Shown here piece after piece: positions 47,080 through 56,784 of a stretch of 64,000 nt of DNA. Location: assembly GCA_035573855.1 (NCBI GenBank), contig DATLZU010000021.1, positions 248,001 through 312,000 on the forward strand, given 5' to 3'. The position numbers were made by a program, and so were the translations under genes. The first letter of the stretch is position 1, and each line of letters starts with the position of its first letter. The DNA is from DATLZU01 sp035573855 (GTDB taxonomy: Bacteria > Nitrospirota > Nitrospiria > Nitrospirales > Nitrospiraceae). The notes beneath the pieces were generated by a model, which was given only the letters and a program-made list of their open reading frames with translations, was not told where the DNA came from and searched no databases.

Positions 47080-48447
47080 TTATGTTGACTCGCGGCCGAC
47101 CCGGCTGGCGGCATTCGCTTTGGCGAGGCGCCAACAATAGCCGGCAAGCTGGGTAGAACCCGTTACCACGACTTGGCCTTGAGAACCGGCTGCGACGACG
47201 GCTCGGGAAAAGGCAACATCGGGGTCTTCCAGAACCTCGGCAGCGGCAGAGGTCCGCGATCGCCATAGTTCTGCGAGAACCTGCGGGGGGACGGAGGCCG
47301 CATGCGGACAAGAGGTGAAAATGGCTCGGTCGGCTCCCGCATCAGCGAGATGGCGAATCATCTTCTCGTACTCTTTCTTGGGATCGATCGAGATGACCAG
47401 CACGCTTCGGCGACCTTCGAAGGTGCTTCGAAGCATCGAAGCCAGACTGGCCGCGGCTGCCGCATTGTGCGCGCCGTCCAACAACACCACCGGAGCGCCG
47501 GGCACCACCTCGCAACAGGCGCTGAGTTCGATTTGTTCGAACACCGCGCGAAGAGCCGCTTCATCGAGGTCGGGCACCAATCCGCGGCGCCGCAGTGTGT
47601 CATAGGCGGCCAGCGCATGAGCGGCGTTCGTGGCCATGAAGGCGGCCGGAGAATTCATCTCCACGTCGCGCCAGACCCGCTGACCGACCCTGAACGAGGC
47701 ACGGGCTTTCAGGCCCAGGCGGGTAAAATTCACGACCTCATATTCTTGGCCGATCAACAGAATGGGAGCTTTGATGTCTGCGGCGCGCGTCATGACGACA
47801 GCGCGCGGCCCATCGGGCATCGTTCCGCACACGACCGGCGTGAACGGCTTAATGATCCCGGCTTTCTCGGCGGCGATCTGCTCCAGGGTGTCACCGAGCA
47901 CATCCATGTGGTCGTAATCCACGTTCGTAATGACCGAGACTTCCGGCGCGATCACATTGGTCGCGTCCTGCCGGCCGCCAATACCGACTTCGATGATGGC
48001 ATAGTCCACCTTGGCCAGACGAAAGGCAAAGAACGCCGCAGCGGTGAGAAACTCGAACGGGCTGAGTTCAACCCCCTCCCAATCCATGAACGGTTTGACA
48101 TGATTGCAAGCGTCAACGAACTCCTGCTCGCTGATTGGTCGGCCGTTGACGGAAATGCGCTCACGATGCGTGCCAAAATACGGGCTGCTGTAGAGACCGA
48201 CGGTCATCCCGCTTCTTTGAAGCAGCGCCGCGATCATGCGGCAGACCGTCGTCTTGCCGTTGGTCCCGGTCACGTGCACGGACCGATACTTCCGGTCCGG
48301 TCGGCCGAGATCGTGAAGGCATCGCGATATCGCACCGAAACTCACCGTGCCATCCGACGGCCTGCCGTTCAGGATGCAGGTGGTTTCGATCTTACGGAGG
48401 AAATCCGTGATCTGCTCATAGGATGAAGAGGGGAGGGCCGGATACAT
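47080..48447 (-). CDS. folC: Dihydrofolate/folylpolyglutamate synthase
   Basis: Bifunctional enzyme adding glutamate to dihydropteroate and to folates. The ATP-binding P-loop is VTGTNGKTTVCRM, a Mur-ligase signature follows (SSPYFGTHRERISVNG), and the family motif GIGGRQDATNV and DGAHNAAA are present. The ATG at 48447 starts the normal family sequence (about 455 residues); an in-frame ATG at 48477 with GGGAG upstream would overlap the dabA stop by 14 bases and is a possible alternative. It lies directly downstream of dabA copy 1. A CADD-like gene that may supply p-aminobenzoate is elsewhere in this window. Confidence 0.93.
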   Translation of the reverse strand: MYPALPSSSYEQITDFLRKIETTCILNGRPSDGTVSFGAISRCLHDLGRPDRKYRSVHVTGTNGKTTVCRMIAALLQRSGMTVGLYSSPYFGTHRERISVNGRPISEQEFVDACNHVKPFMDWEGVELSPFEFLTAAAFFAFRLAKVDYAIIEVGIGGRQDATNVIAPEVSVITNVDYDHMDVLGDTLEQIAAEKAGIIKPFTPVVCGTMPDGPRAVVMTRAADIKAPILLIGQEYEVVNFTRLGLKARASFRVGQRVWRDVEMNSPAAFMATNAAHALAAYDTLRRRGLVPDLDEAALRAVFEQIELSACCEVVPGAPVVLLDGAHNAAAAASLASMLRSTFEGRRSVLVISIDPKKEYEKMIRHLADAGADRAIFTSCPHAASVPPQVLAELWRSRTSAAAEVLEDPDVAFSRAVVAAGSQGQVVVTGSTQLAGYCWRLAKANAASRVGREST

Positions 48448-48463
48448 GGGAAACCCCTCGGTG

Positions 48464-51400
48464 TTACAACGAAACATATGACTCCCTTCCCGCCCCCTCA
48501 TGAATGAAGGGCGCGGCGACAGGCTCGTCACCCGGTTGTGCGATCATTGCTGCGGAAATAACCGTCCATCCGGCTGCGGGGTCGTAGCGATAGAACCGGT
48601 CTTCAGTCGGCTCCAGCGCGACCAGTCTGAGCCATCCGTTGGCGAACAGCGTCTTCAGAAACAGTTGACGATCGAGGATCGTCATGATCCGTCCGAGCGG
48701 AGCTTCAATGAGCGCGGTGAGACGCATCGGTTCGTGATAAGGACGCGCGCCGTTCATGACCGACTGCACCGGCAGCCCCATACGGAGGTCGCTTTGGTTT
48801 CCCGTCATGACCCCGATGCGACCGGTGACGTTGTGATAGACCTTGCTGCCGCTGCCGTACACCCCCGGGTCCACCGTCGAGAAGTAATACTCCAGGTTGA
48901 TCCATTGGGCGACGATCAACGGTGCCGTCATGATGATTTCCAGCAGCTTGCCGTCTTGGTCCAAAGTGTGATCGTACGAATGCAGGAACGCTCGCCCTTC
49001 CAAGTCGATTCCCTGGGTCAATCGGCGTCGACCGATGATAAACACGCTGTTTCTAGCCAGTCCCCATTCCGGGCGCACTTCGGCCCAATCGAGGCTGCAC
49101 CGTTCCACCGCCCGTACACAGCCCCGGGGAGCATTGGAAGGCGGAGACATGGACAATCTCGCCCATCGTTCCGTCGCTGCCGCGGTGCCGGCCTCTTGCA
49201 CATCGTGCAAGAGCTGCGCGAGATCTTTTCGGTGGGTCGACGGCACATCTTCCAGGTCCACGATCCGGACCCGATCCGTCGTGGTGTCGTGAAGCGCGGC
49301 GAGGAAATGGGTGTCCGCCGGGATCATAAGCCCCCGTTGAGCCAGCACCTCACGGACCTGCGGCCGGTTGGCGATCATGGCGAACGTCCGCGCGTTCGGC
49401 AGACCGGAACTGCCTCCGCAGGCTCCGCAGTCCAGAGCCGACTCATACGGATTATTCTGCGAGGTGCTGCTATGGCCGCAGAGCACCACGAGGCGGGCGA
49501 ACGGCCCGGTCAGGCCCATGAGCCGCAACGAGGTCTCCACATAGTACGCCTGTTCGGTGAGCGTGAATCCGGTCTGCGTGATCCGATCAAACCGAGCGTG
49601 CGCGGCGCGCGGCGTCAAACGGCACTCCCGGCGCAGTTCCTCCATCACGGCCCTTTCGCGAGCCGGGTTTATCGCCAGGAGTTGGGCGAGCGCTCCCGGC
49701 ACTATCGCGGTCTCCGGATCGGTCTCCAACGCCTGCTGGCGGATGCTTTCTAGAACGTGGACGGTCAGCCGGCTGCCGGCGATGTGGAATCGTCCCCGCA
49801 GCCATCGCGCAATCTGCAGCCGTTGTTCGGCAGCCACCATGGCCTCCGCTTCCGGTATCCCAAGTTTGTCGACCGTCAGCGTGGTCGCGACCGCGGGCAT
49901 CATGACGGTGTTGAACCACTGTTCCAGGCGGTGATACGCCTGCGGCCACAAGGTCTTTCCGAGCAAGGGCACCCCCAGGAACCAGCCGACGGCTTCGACC
50001 ATGACATAGGGGGTGATGACATTGTGTTTGAGGTCGTGGAGCAACTCCCTCCAGAATTTGGCAAATCGCGCCCTTCTTTTGCGCTGTTGCGCACGTTCGC
50101 CGTGATAGGCCCGCGGCACTTCCCGGATTAAATGTTTGGGCTTCAGCAGGACGGGACAGAGCGCCGACTCATGGAGTTCGTCCAATGACCGGTAGGACAT
50201 GGGTAACCCGAAAAATCCGGCAAACCCAAAGGTCTCGTATCCGCCGCGCTGCTCGAGATGCCGTCGCAACACCTCGGATCGTATGTCGATACAGAAGACC
50301 CACTGTGCCAGCGGCCGAGCCGGATCGCGGGATCCTGACCGCAGGTCGCCTCGGCAGACCGGCGGCCTGATAAGTTGTCGCAGGACATGATTCTGGTGCG
50401 TCAGTTCATAGGCTTCGAGCCATTTCAAAGCGTGCAGTCGGGGAGGAAACGCTAGGAGCCAATCAAGGAGCGTCGAAAGATCACTCGGTGAAGTCATCGC
50501 GATCAAGTCAGTTTTCATCCCCTGAGTCTCCGCCAGGCGGACGATCAGACGCGCCTGTTCCGCGATGAATTCTTCGCGGCGAAGGCGACGGTACGTGTCG
50601 ATCCAGCGTCGGCCCATTTCTTCCCATGTTCGCGGGTCCGCGCGCCGCCACCGCCGCCGGAGACGGGCGGCCTCCAGCCGGGCTTCGTGCGGCAGGCGAC
50701 CTGATAGAAGCGCTCTCCTGAACCACACCGCATGGGGAAATTGCCTCGCATAGTCCCGGATGGAATCGACATCCCCTGAACACGCCAACGCCGTTCGGCA
50801 GGCAACTGTCACCAGTTCCCGCTCATAAAAAAGGCGCACCGCGAGATACATGATCAGGTCAATCCGATAAAAATCCTGCCAGGGATACGCAGTTTGTTCG
50901 GCCCGCCATTTGATCAGCCCGGCCCATCCTGGCAAGGCGGCGAGATGCAACGACAGGTACTCTTGCCACGCCGGTTTGGGTACTCCGAGCCTCCTCAGCG
51001 AGTGAAGCAGTGCGTCCTCCGGACAGTCGGGCAGGGCGCTCAGCTTCTCCGCCGCCCGTTTGATTCCTATCCAGGCCAATCCGACATCGTACCGGGCCGC
51101 CGCTTTCCACGCGCGGAAAAATGTCTGTGCCCGGTGAGGCATCGGCCACGCCGCTTCTCCTTCGTCGCAGAAAGCCGCGCACCACTTGACCATCTGTCGA
51201 TTCATGTGATCGATGACGGCGGTCCCCAACGTTCGATCGCACCACGCCGCCAGCGTTTCCCGACAAAGCCAGTCGTCGCTTTCGAACCGGTTGAGGTCGT
51301 TGACCGGATCCGGCACATGTTGCGCCGCGACCTCGTACGTCCACCGAATCACGCGGTTGATATCGTGTGGCGACTGTTCCCGACGGCTCTCGCCACTTGA

Positions 51401-51799
51401 TGACAATTCGTCAAACGGCCGAACATGCAAGCCATGGATCAGTGCCGTCCGAAGCACATCCAGATGGGACAGCCGGCGATCGCCAAACTGGATATGTTTG
51501 TCGGAGGCCAGTGGCCGCAATACTTCGTCGACGTCGAGGGAACGGATACGGCCGCGCAAAAATTCTTCCCGGTACAGATTCAGAGGCAGATACCCCCGCC
51601 CGCCGAATAATTGTTCGCCCCGCCGGACGGCTTCTTCAAATTTCAGGTGTTCCAACCCCTGCAGCGGGTTTCGCGAGATGAAGGTGCGCATCGGCCAGAG
51701 CTTGGCGACGACTTCTCCTGCGAGATTCACATGGGAGCGCAGCTCCATTCGCTGAGCATCCGTATAGGGTTCAGCCATGCTGTCCGGTGCGTTCGTCAT
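48464..51799 (-). CDS. dabA: DabA/MpsB-type inorganic carbon transporter subunit (copy 1)
   Basis: A 1111-residue member of the DUF2309 (UPF0753) family, the DabA subunit of the energy-coupled CO2/bicarbonate accumulation system, thought to be a vectorial carbonic-anhydrase-like enzyme. The zinc and catalytic residues correspond to Cys503 and Asp505 in CIDIRSE and His776 (LCGHSSTSQNNPYESAL) and Cys791 (DCGACGG). The spacing from His to Cys (15) equals that in the characterised Halothiobacillus DabA2 (H524-C539). Between the two motif groups, this protein has about 100 residues more than that protein. AGGAG lies nine bases before ATG 51799. DabB (NuoL-like) is not in this window. Confidence 0.9.
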   Translation of the reverse strand: MTNAPDSMAEPYTDAQRMELRSHVNLAGEVVAKLWPMRTFISRNPLQGLEHLKFEEAVRRGEQLFGGRGYLPLNLYREEFLRGRIRSLDVDEVLRPLASDKHIQFGDRRLSHLDVLRTALIHGLHVRPFDELSSSGESRREQSPHDINRVIRWTYEVAAQHVPDPVNDLNRFESDDWLCRETLAAWCDRTLGTAVIDHMNRQMVKWCAAFCDEGEAAWPMPHRAQTFFRAWKAAARYDVGLAWIGIKRAAEKLSALPDCPEDALLHSLRRLGVPKPAWQEYLSLHLAALPGWAGLIKWRAEQTAYPWQDFYRIDLIMYLAVRLFYERELVTVACRTALACSGDVDSIRDYARQFPHAVWFRRALLSGRLPHEARLEAARLRRRWRRADPRTWEEMGRRWIDTYRRLRREEFIAEQARLIVRLAETQGMKTDLIAMTSPSDLSTLLDWLLAFPPRLHALKWLEAYELTHQNHVLRQLIRPPVCRGDLRSGSRDPARPLAQWVFCIDIRSEVLRRHLEQRGGYETFGFAGFFGLPMSYRSLDELHESALCPVLLKPKHLIREVPRAYHGERAQQRKRRARFAKFWRELLHDLKHNVITPYVMVEAVGWFLGVPLLGKTLWPQAYHRLEQWFNTVMMPAVATTLTVDKLGIPEAEAMVAAEQRLQIARWLRGRFHIAGSRLTVHVLESIRQQALETDPETAIVPGALAQLLAINPARERAVMEELRRECRLTPRAAHARFDRITQTGFTLTEQAYYVETSLRLMGLTGPFARLVVLCGHSSTSQNNPYESALDCGACGGSSGLPNARTFAMIANRPQVREVLAQRGLMIPADTHFLAALHDTTTDRVRIVDLEDVPSTHRKDLAQLLHDVQEAGTAAATERWARLSMSPPSNAPRGCVRAVERCSLDWAEVRPEWGLARNSVFIIGRRRLTQGIDLEGRAFLHSYDHTLDQDGKLLEIIMTAPLIVAQWINLEYYFSTVDPGVYGSGSKVYHNVTGRIGVMTGNQSDLRMGLPVQSVMNGARPYHEPMRLTALIEAPLGRIMTILDRQLFLKTLFANGWLRLVALEPTEDRFYRYDPAAGWTVISAAMIAQPGDEPVAAPFIHEGAGRESYVSL

Positions 51800-51948
51800 T
51801 CGCACAGTCTCCTGTTTGCGCCGATGCGGGTAGCAAGAACAAGGCCGAATCCTTCTTTGCATCGCGGTTCGTGCGGAACTCTCTGAAGGTGAAAGAAAAA
51901 CGTGGACGTTTCGTCTCGCTCACGGTTGTCGAAAGAAATTTGCGCGTG

Positions 51949-51982
51949 CCGCACGTCGTGCAGTGATACACGTGACGTGCGG
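51949..51982. promoter_or_regulatory. Inverted repeat upstream of dabA copy 1
   Basis: CCGCACGTC at 51949-51957 is the exact reverse complement of GACGTGCGG at 51974-51982 (16-base spacer). A second, interleaved pair GTGCAG (51958-51963) / CTGCAC (51985-51990) lies inside and beside it, and CACGTGAC occurs at 51970-51977 and again at 51989-51996. It is about 150-180 bases before the dabA start and looks like a regulator binding site. No other gene explains the 51800-52131 gap. Confidence 0.5.
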
Positions 51983-52131
51983 AGCTGCACGTGACAAGGA
52001 AGTCAACGGGGTAGGGGAATCGTCGAAGAGAAGAAGGGACTCTGATTTCAGCTATCGTGCAAACCGCGACGGAGACGCAAGTGGTGGGATGGGTTTCCTC
52101 GCCATGAGGATATCTTCTTTCGCCTTCTCGA

Positions 52132-53130
52132 TCATAGAGAAGGCTCTTCGGATTGAATCGTCGCAGCGCAGCGGCGGAGTCGATCCATGATAGCCAAGCC
52201 GAGCCCCTGTTCCTCGCAAGGCTCCGCATACAAACGATCAAGCCCCAGCGCGTCCAGCTTGCGTAACGCGGCAAAGAGGTTTCGTGCTACTTCGGGAAGG
52301 TGGCCAGAAGAAGACAGCACTTCCACGAACGCGTAGCCATTCCGGCTCACCGGATCGGACATCGCCAGCAGCCCGGCTCGCTCACCGGTTCTCAGCGGGC
52401 GCGCGCCTCGCGCGGGCAAGATGGTGAGCGGCGTGCGTGTCGCGTAGTGGCGGGCGAGCCGGCCCGGCACCGGCGGCCGTCGATCGCTTCCGCCGCGGCA
52501 CACGAGGGAACCGATGATGGCCTCAATGTCCGAAAGCGGCAGAGCACCCGGTCGGAGGAGCTCCGGCTGATCACCCACCATCGATACGATGGTGGATTCC
52601 AAGCCGATCGGGCACGGGCCTCCGTCCAGAATCAGATCAATCCGATCGCCCAACGCCTGCCATACATGCTCGGCGGTGGTCGGGCTGACATAACTGAAAG
52701 GATTGGCGCTCGGTGCGGCGATCGGCACGCCCGCTTCCCTGATCAGCGCCTGCGCGACCGGATGGGCTGGCATCCGAATTGCGACGGTGGGAAGCCCTGC
52801 TGTCACGAGATCGGGGACGTTCTCACGCTTCCGCAGGACCAAGGTCAGCGGCCCAGGCCAGAATGCATCCATCAGCCGGTGCTCGCCGGGGTTGAATGCA
52901 TGGACCAGGCGATCGAGAGACGACAATGCCCCAATATGCACGATGAGGGGATCAAACGACGGACGCTGCTTGACCTCAAACACCCGCGCCACCGCTTCGG
53001 GATTCAGCGCGTCGCAGCCGAGTCCATACACCGTTTCGGTCGGAAAGGCGACAAGGCCGCCATTCCGGATCACTTCTGCCGCCAGCCGAACGGCCGCCGG
53101 ATCAGAAGCAGGGAGCATTTCAGTGCGCAT
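52132..53130 (-). CDS. tsaC: L-threonylcarbamoyladenylate synthase (Sua5-type)
   Basis: Makes threonylcarbamoyl-AMP for the t6A modification of tRNA. The 332-residue protein has the YrdC/Sua5 catalytic domain first: VAFPTETVYGLGCDA, KQRPSFDPLIVHI, ANPFSYVSPTTAEHV and the LRPG motif near the end of that domain. A C-terminal Sua5 domain follows (RPPVPGRLARHYATRTPL), so it is the long Sua5 form rather than short TsaC. The start at ATG 53130 is tentative; a GTG at 53145 is a possible alternative. Confidence 0.9.
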   Translation of the reverse strand: MRTEMLPASDPAAVRLAAEVIRNGGLVAFPTETVYGLGCDALNPEAVARVFEVKQRPSFDPLIVHIGALSSLDRLVHAFNPGEHRLMDAFWPGPLTLVLRKRENVPDLVTAGLPTVAIRMPAHPVAQALIREAGVPIAAPSANPFSYVSPTTAEHVWQALGDRIDLILDGGPCPIGLESTIVSMVGDQPELLRPGALPLSDIEAIIGSLVCRGGSDRRPPVPGRLARHYATRTPLTILPARGARPLRTGERAGLLAMSDPVSRNGYAFVEVLSSSGHLPEVARNLFAALRKLDALGLDRLYAEPCEEQGLGLAIMDRLRRCAATIQSEEPSL

Positions 53131-53435
53131 CTTCTCGACAGTCACTCGTTCACCGGCCGATGGTCCAGGATGTCCAGCGCCTTGCGACCCGATGAGACTT
53201 CCAGCAGGTCCCGGCGCGAGTCCGCGAGTAAATGTTCTCACACCGCCTGTACCCGTCGACCCTTCACATGGATTGCCTGCCCTGACCAGTCAGGCCAACT
53301 GGGCGACTCCGCGCAACGGAACATGCGCTCGCGCGCGAAGACCCGATCGGTCTGGACTTGCCGGTTCAACCCCTCAAATTGATCCGGCCGTCCAGAAGGG
53401 CCTGGACGGTGACCGGCGACGGGAACGGCGCTTAC
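53131..53435. other. Intergenic stretch with one short palindrome
   Basis: About 305 bases between tsaC and cysD without a supported gene. CCTGAC / GTCAGG form a perfect inverted repeat with a two-base centre at 53281-53294. No clear promoter was found; reading on the minus strand this region must hold the promoter of tsaC if that gene is not read through from cysD. Confidence 0.4.
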
Positions 53436-54248
53436 TTACATATGTCCCAGCTTCCGCAGCACTTCCATCCCGCGCCCTTCATCCTGCGCCCGACCGGCTC
53501 GCTCCGCAATGGTGGTCGTTCGCAATTCCGCGATGATCTGCGACACGGAGGCAGCGCGGGATGCCACGGCTCCAGTACAGGGCACGCAACCGAGGCTGCG
53601 ATAGCGGGTGCCGTTGCCTCGGTCGAAATACAACTCCGGCAAGGGGATCTGTTCCAGCTCGATGTATTCCCAGATGTTCAGCTCGGTCCAATCGAGGAGC
53701 GGGTGAACCCGAACATGGGAGCCCGCAGGAAACGCCGTCTGATATTGATCCCAGAATTCGGGCGGCTGGTCGCGAAAATCCCATTCTCCGTGCTTGTCCC
53801 GCAAAGAAAAGTACCGCTCTTTCGCTCTGGTCCCTTCTTCGTCGGCGCGGATGCCCAGGATGATGGCGGTCCAACCGTGCGCCGCGATGGTTTGCTTGAG
53901 TGCCTCGATCTTCAGCGAGGTGCAACAGGTCACACGGCCGCGGTTCGGCCCCATGCCGGCGGCCAGCGCCTGGGCGTTTTGGCCCACCACGAGATTCAGC
54001 CGCCACTCACGGCAAAGCCTGTCCCGATAGTCGATCAACTCGGGCATTTCGTAGCCCGTATCGATATGCACCAACGGAAAGGGCACATGGCCGAAGAAAG
54101 CCTTGCGAGCCAGCCATAGGAGAACCGTCGAGTCCTTGCCCATTGACCACAACATCGCCAAGTCGTCGAAGTGGTGATACGCTTCGCGGAGGATATAGAC
54201 GCTTTGGTCCTCCAGCGCGCGCAAGTGCCCCTTCGCGCAGTCCCTCAT
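53436..54248 (-). CDS. cysD: CysD-like sulfate adenylyltransferase small subunit / PAPS reductase-family enzyme
   Basis: Member of the PP-loop ATPase family of CysD, which activates sulfate to adenosine 5'-phosphosulfate with CysN. The P-loop is LWSMGKDSTV; conserved segments RKAFF, VHIDTGYEMPE, RADEEGTRAKERYFSLRD and HPLLDWTELNIWEYI follow, then RSLGCVPCTGAV and the GRAQDEGRGMEVLRKLG end. Length is about 270 residues from ATG 54248 (a TTG at 54332 would add 28). No cysN or cysC follows on this strand. A role in another sulfur or nucleotidyl reaction is possible. Confidence 0.85.
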   Translation of the reverse strand: MRDCAKGHLRALEDQSVYILREAYHHFDDLAMLWSMGKDSTVLLWLARKAFFGHVPFPLVHIDTGYEMPELIDYRDRLCREWRLNLVVGQNAQALAAGMGPNRGRVTCCTSLKIEALKQTIAAHGWTAIILGIRADEEGTRAKERYFSLRDKHGEWDFRDQPPEFWDQYQTAFPAGSHVRVHPLLDWTELNIWEYIELEQIPLPELYFDRGNGTRYRSLGCVPCTGAVASRAASVSQIIAELRTTTIAERAGRAQDEGRGMEVLRKLGHM

Positions 54249-54399
54249 ATCCAGTTCATCCCGTTCCACAAAAAGCTTCGCCTCCGAGGAATCGACATGC
54301 GGAGAATGAATCGGCGATTCCCAGGTCCACAAGCCTATTGCCGGGCCGCCTGAAGAACCGACTGGCTAGGCTTGTCAGGCCGCTGCGGGGTTTCCCCGC

Positions 54400-56784
54400 T
54401 CAATATGCCGCCGCCGGTGAAAGCGGCTCGTTCGAGACCAGCTTCAAAATCCGAAATCCATCGAACTTCGCGGTCCCGCTCCCCATCGAGATCAGACCGA
54501 CCCGCCCGCCTTGTTGGACCGGTTCATCCGAAACCGCCAAAACCTCCGCTCCATCGAAGAACAGGGCGAGACGCGGCCGGCTGAGATGGGCGAAGTTTTC
54601 TCGCTGAATACGTAGCAGGTGCCACGCACCGGGTTTCGGCTTGACCGCGGCTGTGCCAAGCAGTTTCATCCGTCCTTGCTCAATCCGATGGATCGCCACC
54701 TCGGTCATCGTGGGGTTCACCGTCGCCGCATAGATGGTCTTCCCATTCTGTTCGCCCACGGCAATCCCCGCTCGGCCTTTGTGTCCCTCGCCAAGCTTGA
54801 GCCGAACCGTCACGTCCACATAGCCGAAGGCTGCCTCTTCGGTCAGCAGCGCGTGCACGCAATCGGTCTCCGAGCAGACGGCATGATGCGTCAGCACCTG
54901 AGGCGCGCTGGGTGCCTCAGGATCGACCTCGATACGCCAGTCGGCCCGGTTGCCATGGACCTCGTCCGAAATGAGAAATCCCCGCGGAGCCGAGCCGGGC
55001 GGCTCGTTGTCGAACTCCCACACGCGAAGCAGATCCTGCGTCGGAGGGTTCGCATGGACGGCGACATCCAGCACTTCCTGGGAACGGACGGGAGAGGGCA
55101 GTGTCACCTCCGTTCCTTCCGGCACCAGGGCCTTGACCAGATCATTGCCCACCAAATGGGCCCAGACGCCGACCATCCCGACCGGAAGCGGAACACGGTC
55201 ATGCCAGTGTTTGACGAGACGAACCCTGTCTTGCACGGTGCTCGGGGTGCGGTCAAGTGACAGCGTTTCCAGCAGAAGCAGGGCTTGTGCCGCCGTCATT
55301 TTGTCCAAAGGATCTTCCACCAACTCCAACGCCTGCTCCGCCTCGCGGCGGGCGAGGTCATGCCACGGATGGGCATACCGGCGATTCCAGGCCAGCCATT
55401 GAACACGGTCCCAGGCCATTTCCGAGAGGAGAGCGCCGCGCCTTGTGCCGTCCGCCGCGGTTGCCTCCTTGAGCAGTTGTTCGTGCATCGCCAACGCCGC
55501 CTCCGCGTCACCGTTCCATCGATACAACGCTCCCAGCCGACGACGGATCTCCGGAGTCACCGCATCGCTGTTCACGACGATCTCCAACGCGGCGATGGCG
55601 CCATACAACGCCTCAGCGGCGGGTTCCTCTCCCGTCGTCACAGCAGTGAGTTCCTGGCGCCAGGTCGGCGCCTGAATATTCCAATACAGCTCAGCCAGAC
55701 GGCGCTTGACAGCCTTATCGGCTGCGTTCATGCCGCTTTTCTTCAGGCCCTCGTCTAGAAACGATTCGAATAACTCAGTCCCCAGCAGGCGGTTCGCCTC
55801 GGCCTCGTCAGGGTCTATGAGCAGGAGTCGCTTCAGCAGCGCCAGCCGATCACTCCGGATGGAGGAATGTTTGGCTCGTTCGAGCCCGGCTCGAAAGTGT
55901 TCCGCCGCCTCCCGTTTGGTCCACCAGCGTGCCGAGCCGACAACCAATCCTCCCTTGATCGAAGGCTCAACGGACGGGGCACCTGGACGTTCGAAGGCGC
56001 GCCCGATGTTATCGGGATCAAGACCGTACCGTGCCCCGGGGATTTGAGGCGCATCGGTCAGCGCCTCGTTGACCACCGCCGAGTCACGCACATACCCGAG
56101 TTTTTGCAACCCGCTGACGACAACGAACCGAACGTCAACCTCTCGGACAGGGCCATAGCGGCGAATCTGTCCGCTCGCCCACCACACTTCGCCCGGCTTG
56201 AGTGCCAACGGAGCGGTGAGAGGGTCGGGATAGGTGACGCGGACTTCGACCAGCGTGCCACGCACGGCGACCGGATCGTTACTTTTTTCCTGAATCGCGA
56301 TTGATCGAGCGGGCCAAACCTTTTTCACGGTGATTTTGGGCGTCGTTTCCTTGACGACAGCGGGCGACACAAAGATCCCCGGCGGATAGTTCTTCCAGCT
56401 ATCCGCCTGACGATGCGTCTCCGCAATCAATCCGAAACCGATCCCACGACCCACCGCACCGAAGATGCCCGTTTCCGGTTCGTCGTCCACGAGGGCGCGA
56501 TGGGCCTTCATCGTGTCATCCCAGCAGACCTTGTCGGTGTCTGGCGGCGCTCCCGGTTGGCGGTGACGCGCCAGACAGCCAAGATCGAACGCGGCCCACT
56601 CCGCCACCTTTCCTGCCGCCATAGCCTCCACATACTGCGTGACAAGGCGGGCCGGATCCATGCCGGCCCGTTTGGCCTGCTTGTTTTGGGCCGTCATGTC
56701 GGCTGCTCTGCCCGGCATTGACAATCCGAGCAGCAAAATCATCATGCCCACTCCGATGCGGGCGAATGCCGTTGCGGATCTCAT
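54400..56784 (-). CDS. Exported TPR / LamG-like protein, unknown
   Basis: A 794-residue protein with a signal peptide (about 1-27, GMMILLLGLSMPGRAA). Residues about 40-270 form a beta-rich domain of unknown type. Repeats resembling TPR helices lie at about 285-520 (EAEANRLLGTELFESFLDEG, IRRRLGALYRWNGDAEAALA, TAAQALLLLETLSLDR). The last 190 residues form a beta-sandwich like the laminin-G / 3-keto-disaccharide hydrolase-type domain (FGYVDVTVRLKLGEGHKGRAG, WHLLRIQRENFAH, GRVGLISMGSGTAKFDGFRI). It probably binds carbohydrate or cell-wall material in the periplasm or on the surface. Confidence 0.75.
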   Translation of the reverse strand: MRSATAFARIGVGMMILLLGLSMPGRAADMTAQNKQAKRAGMDPARLVTQYVEAMAAGKVAEWAAFDLGCLARHRQPGAPPDTDKVCWDDTMKAHRALVDDEPETGIFGAVGRGIGFGLIAETHRQADSWKNYPPGIFVSPAVVKETTPKITVKKVWPARSIAIQEKSNDPVAVRGTLVEVRVTYPDPLTAPLALKPGEVWWASGQIRRYGPVREVDVRFVVVSGLQKLGYVRDSAVVNEALTDAPQIPGARYGLDPDNIGRAFERPGAPSVEPSIKGGLVVGSARWWTKREAAEHFRAGLERAKHSSIRSDRLALLKRLLLIDPDEAEANRLLGTELFESFLDEGLKKSGMNAADKAVKRRLAELYWNIQAPTWRQELTAVTTGEEPAAEALYGAIAALEIVVNSDAVTPEIRRRLGALYRWNGDAEAALAMHEQLLKEATAADGTRRGALLSEMAWDRVQWLAWNRRYAHPWHDLARREAEQALELVEDPLDKMTAAQALLLLETLSLDRTPSTVQDRVRLVKHWHDRVPLPVGMVGVWAHLVGNDLVKALVPEGTEVTLPSPVRSQEVLDVAVHANPPTQDLLRVWEFDNEPPGSAPRGFLISDEVHGNRADWRIEVDPEAPSAPQVLTHHAVCSETDCVHALLTEEAAFGYVDVTVRLKLGEGHKGRAGIAVGEQNGKTIYAATVNPTMTEVAIHRIEQGRMKLLGTAAVKPKPGAWHLLRIQRENFAHLSRPRLALFFDGAEVLAVSDEPVQQGGRVGLISMGSGTAKFDGFRILKLVSNEPLSPAAAY

